A DNA stretch of 6,804 nucleotides from Eubacteriales bacterium (GTDB taxonomy: Bacteria; Bacillota; Clostridia; Christensenellales; CAG-138). Shown one piece after another: positions 5,311 to 6,804 of the stretch (positions are counted from its first letter, which is position 1; every line of letters begins with the position of its first letter). Location of the stretch: contig JAUYTF010000053.1 of assembly GCA_030695285.1 (NCBI GenBank), positions 1 to 6,804 on the forward strand, in the 5' to 3' direction. A model generated the notes under the pieces. It searched no databases. It was given only the letters and a program-made list of their open reading frames with translations, and was not told the origin of the DNA. The position numbers and the translations under genes were made by a program.

Positions 5311-6804
5311 ATGGAAACAAACAATACACACAATTATGATATCGTCGTCATCGGCGCGGGGCACGCGGGCGTAGAAGCCGCGCTTGCCAGCGCACGAATG
5401 GGGCAAAAGACGCTACTTTTAACATTGAATCTGGACTCAGTGGGGCTGATGCCATGCAATCCCGCCATCGGCGGCACGGGCAAGGGTCATCTCGTGCGTG
5501 AGATCGATGCGCTGGGCGGCGAGATGGGCCTAGCAGCGGACGACACCCTGATTCAAATGCGGATGCTCAACACGGGCAAAGGCCCTGCGGTGCATTCCCT
5601 ACGCGCGCAGATGGACAAGCGCCGCTATCATGAGCGCATCAAGCGCGCGGTGGAGGAGCAGGAGCATCTCACCCTTGCGCAGGGTGAGGCGAGCCGCTTT
5701 CTGACCGAAGGCGGAAGAATCAGCGGTGTAGAGACGGCGGAAGGATTTGTCTACACCTGCCGCGCGACGGTGGTCTGCGCGGGTGTTTATATGAAGAGCC
5801 GGATTCTCATCGGCGACTTTGTGCGAAACAGCGGGCCCGCCGGGCTGCTCCGTTCGGAGACGCTCTCCGACGCGATTGGCGACCTTGGCATCCCCGTGCA
5901 GCGCTTCAAGACCGGCACGCCTGCGCGCGTCAACGGGCGCACGCTCGACTATGACGAGATGGAGCGGCAGGACGGCGACGTGCCGACGCCCGCGTTTTCG
6001 TTTCTCAACGGAAGACTCAAGCGCGAGCAAACGCCATGTTATTTGACCTATACCAACGCGGACACGCACCGGATAATCCATGAAAACATCCATCGTTCCG
6101 CCATGTACAGCGGAAGGATCAACGCCACCGGCACGCGCTACTGCCCCAGCATCGAAGACAAGCTCGTCCGCTTTGCGGATAAGGACAGGCACCAGATATT
6201 CATTGAGCCGGAAGGGCGCACGACAAACGAGATGTATGTCCAGGGCATGAGCACGAGCCTGCCGGGAGATGTGCAGATTGCGATGCTGCGCACCATGCCC
6301 GGCCTTCACCGCTGCGAGGTGATGCGCCTTGGCTACGCCATCGAATACGACTGCATTGACCCCACCGTACTGGATCGAACGCTCGCCGTGCGCGCAGTGC
6401 CCGGCCTCTATATGGCGGGGCAGGTGAACGGCACGAGCGGCTATGAAGAAGCGGCGGCGCAAGGGGTGCTCGCGGGCATCAACGCCGCGCTTTATTGCCG
6501 GCAGGAGGAGCCGCTCACGCTGGGGCGCGACGAAGCATATCTCGGCGTACTGGTGGACGATCTTTCGGTGAAAGGCACGCCAGAGCCTTACCGCATGATG
6601 ACCTCGCGCTGCGAATACCGCCTCTTGCTGCGGCAGGACAACGCCGACGAGCGGCTCACGCACAAGGCGCTGCGCACGGGGCTGATCTCCGGCGAGCGAT
6701 ATGAGCGGCTGATGCAAAAGCGGGAGCGCGTGGAAACCGCGCTGGCGGCTCTGGACAAATCCGCACCGCCGAGCGAGGCCTTGCGCCAGCTGCTGACCGA
6801 ACGC
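5311..6804 (+). CDS. mnmG: tRNA uridine-5-carboxymethylaminomethyl modification enzyme MnmG (GidA), N-terminal 498 residues
   Basis: MnmG is an FAD enzyme that works with the GTPase MnmE to place a (carboxymethyl)aminomethyl group on C5 of the wobble uridine U34 in certain tRNAs. The frame is open for 498 codons to the right edge; relatives have about 625, so the C-terminal helical, MnmE-binding part is missing only because of the edge. Visible features are the FAD dinucleotide loop VIGAGHAGVEAA (13-24), the PCNPAIGGTGKGHLVREIDALGG segment with C49, and FKTGTPARV. YCPSIEDK carries C278; C49 and C278 match the two conserved cysteines C47 and C277 of E. coli. The second FAD segment is AGQVNGTSGYEEAAAQG (370-386), followed by YLGVLVDDL and EPYRMMTSRCEYRLLLRQDNAD. 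The start at 5311 has only a weak site (AAAGAAG, seven bases upstream). An in-frame ATG at 5290 adds seven residues and has a poorer site. The upstream neighbour is yhaM, not mnmE. Confidence 0.97.
   Translation, partial: METNNTHNYDIVVIGAGHAGVEAALASARMGQKTLLLTLNLDSVGLMPCNPAIGGTGKGHLVREIDALGGEMGLAADDTLIQMRMLNTGKGPAVHSLRAQMDKRRYHERIKRAVEEQEHLTLAQGEASRFLTEGGRISGVETAEGFVYTCRATVVCAGVYMKSRILIGDFVRNSGPAGLLRSETLSDAIGDLGIPVQRFKTGTPARVNGRTLDYDEMERQDGDVPTPAFSFLNGRLKREQTPCYLTYTNADTHRIIHENIHRSAMYSGRINATGTRYCPSIEDKLVRFADKDRHQIFIEPEGRTTNEMYVQGMSTSLPGDVQIAMLRTMPGLHRCEVMRLGYAIEYDCIDPTVLDRTLAVRAVPGLYMAGQVNGTSGYEEAAAQGVLAGINAALYCRQEEPLTLGRDEAYLGVLVDDLSVKGTPEPYRMMTSRCEYRLLLRQDNADERLTHKALRTGLISGERYERLMQKRERVETALAALDKSAPPSEALRQLLTER

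Noticed and set aside
5044..5406. N-terminal extension of the yhaM frame on the minus strand
   Set aside because: The frame stays open but would run across both promoters and antisense to mnmG. A good ribosome binding site supports the start at 5043.
5599..6717. A 372-codon open frame on the minus strand
   Set aside because: It lies entirely inside mnmG, whose + strand frame matches the family motif by motif. The antisense openness follows from GC-biased third positions, and the product shows no recognisable domain.

Overview
The window looks like ordinary chromosomal DNA from a GC-rich Bacillota bacterium, most likely of the class Clostridia. It is GC-rich by eye, with strong GC third-position preference in the genes. 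Ribosome binding sites are of the AAGGAGG type, promoters are sigma-A-like, and it carries a YhaM-type exoribonuclease, a gene found mainly in Bacillota. The lineage below class is not determined.

Layout, left to right. (1) The 3' end of uvrA (+), the nucleotide excision repair ATPase, cut by the left edge. (2) A 210-bp gap with a perfect TATAAT -10 element, several inverted repeats and a structured leader. (3) A four-helix membrane protein with a DUF218/YdcF (SanA/ElyC-like) domain (+). (4) uppP/bacA (+), undecaprenyl-diphosphatase, with its own good promoter, followed by a strong intrinsic terminator. (5) Convergent to these, a two-gene minus-strand unit: a two-helix membrane protein with a PH-like C-terminal domain, then a GNAT acetyltransferase. 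(6) A 147-bp gap with a terminator-like hairpin. (7) A yhaM-like HD-domain exoribonuclease (-). (8) A 267-bp divergent promoter region. (9) The first 498 codons of mnmG/gidA (+), open at the right edge.

How the genes may work together: the DUF218 protein and UppP face the same way, with no convincing terminator between them and a strong one after uppP. ElyC, a DUF218 protein of E. coli, has been linked to undecaprenyl-carrier and peptidoglycan precursor metabolism, so the pairing may be functional. The yhaM and mnmG genes are head to head from one promoter region. The GNAT and PH-like genes share a 44-bp gap and look co-transcribed.

No mobile element, CRISPR array, tRNA, rRNA or defence system was seen. 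I do not find a new biological system here. The items most worth a second look are the structured leader of the DUF218 gene, the DUF218-uppP pairing, the uncharacterised PH-like/GNAT pair and the repeats in the divergent yhaM-mnmG region.
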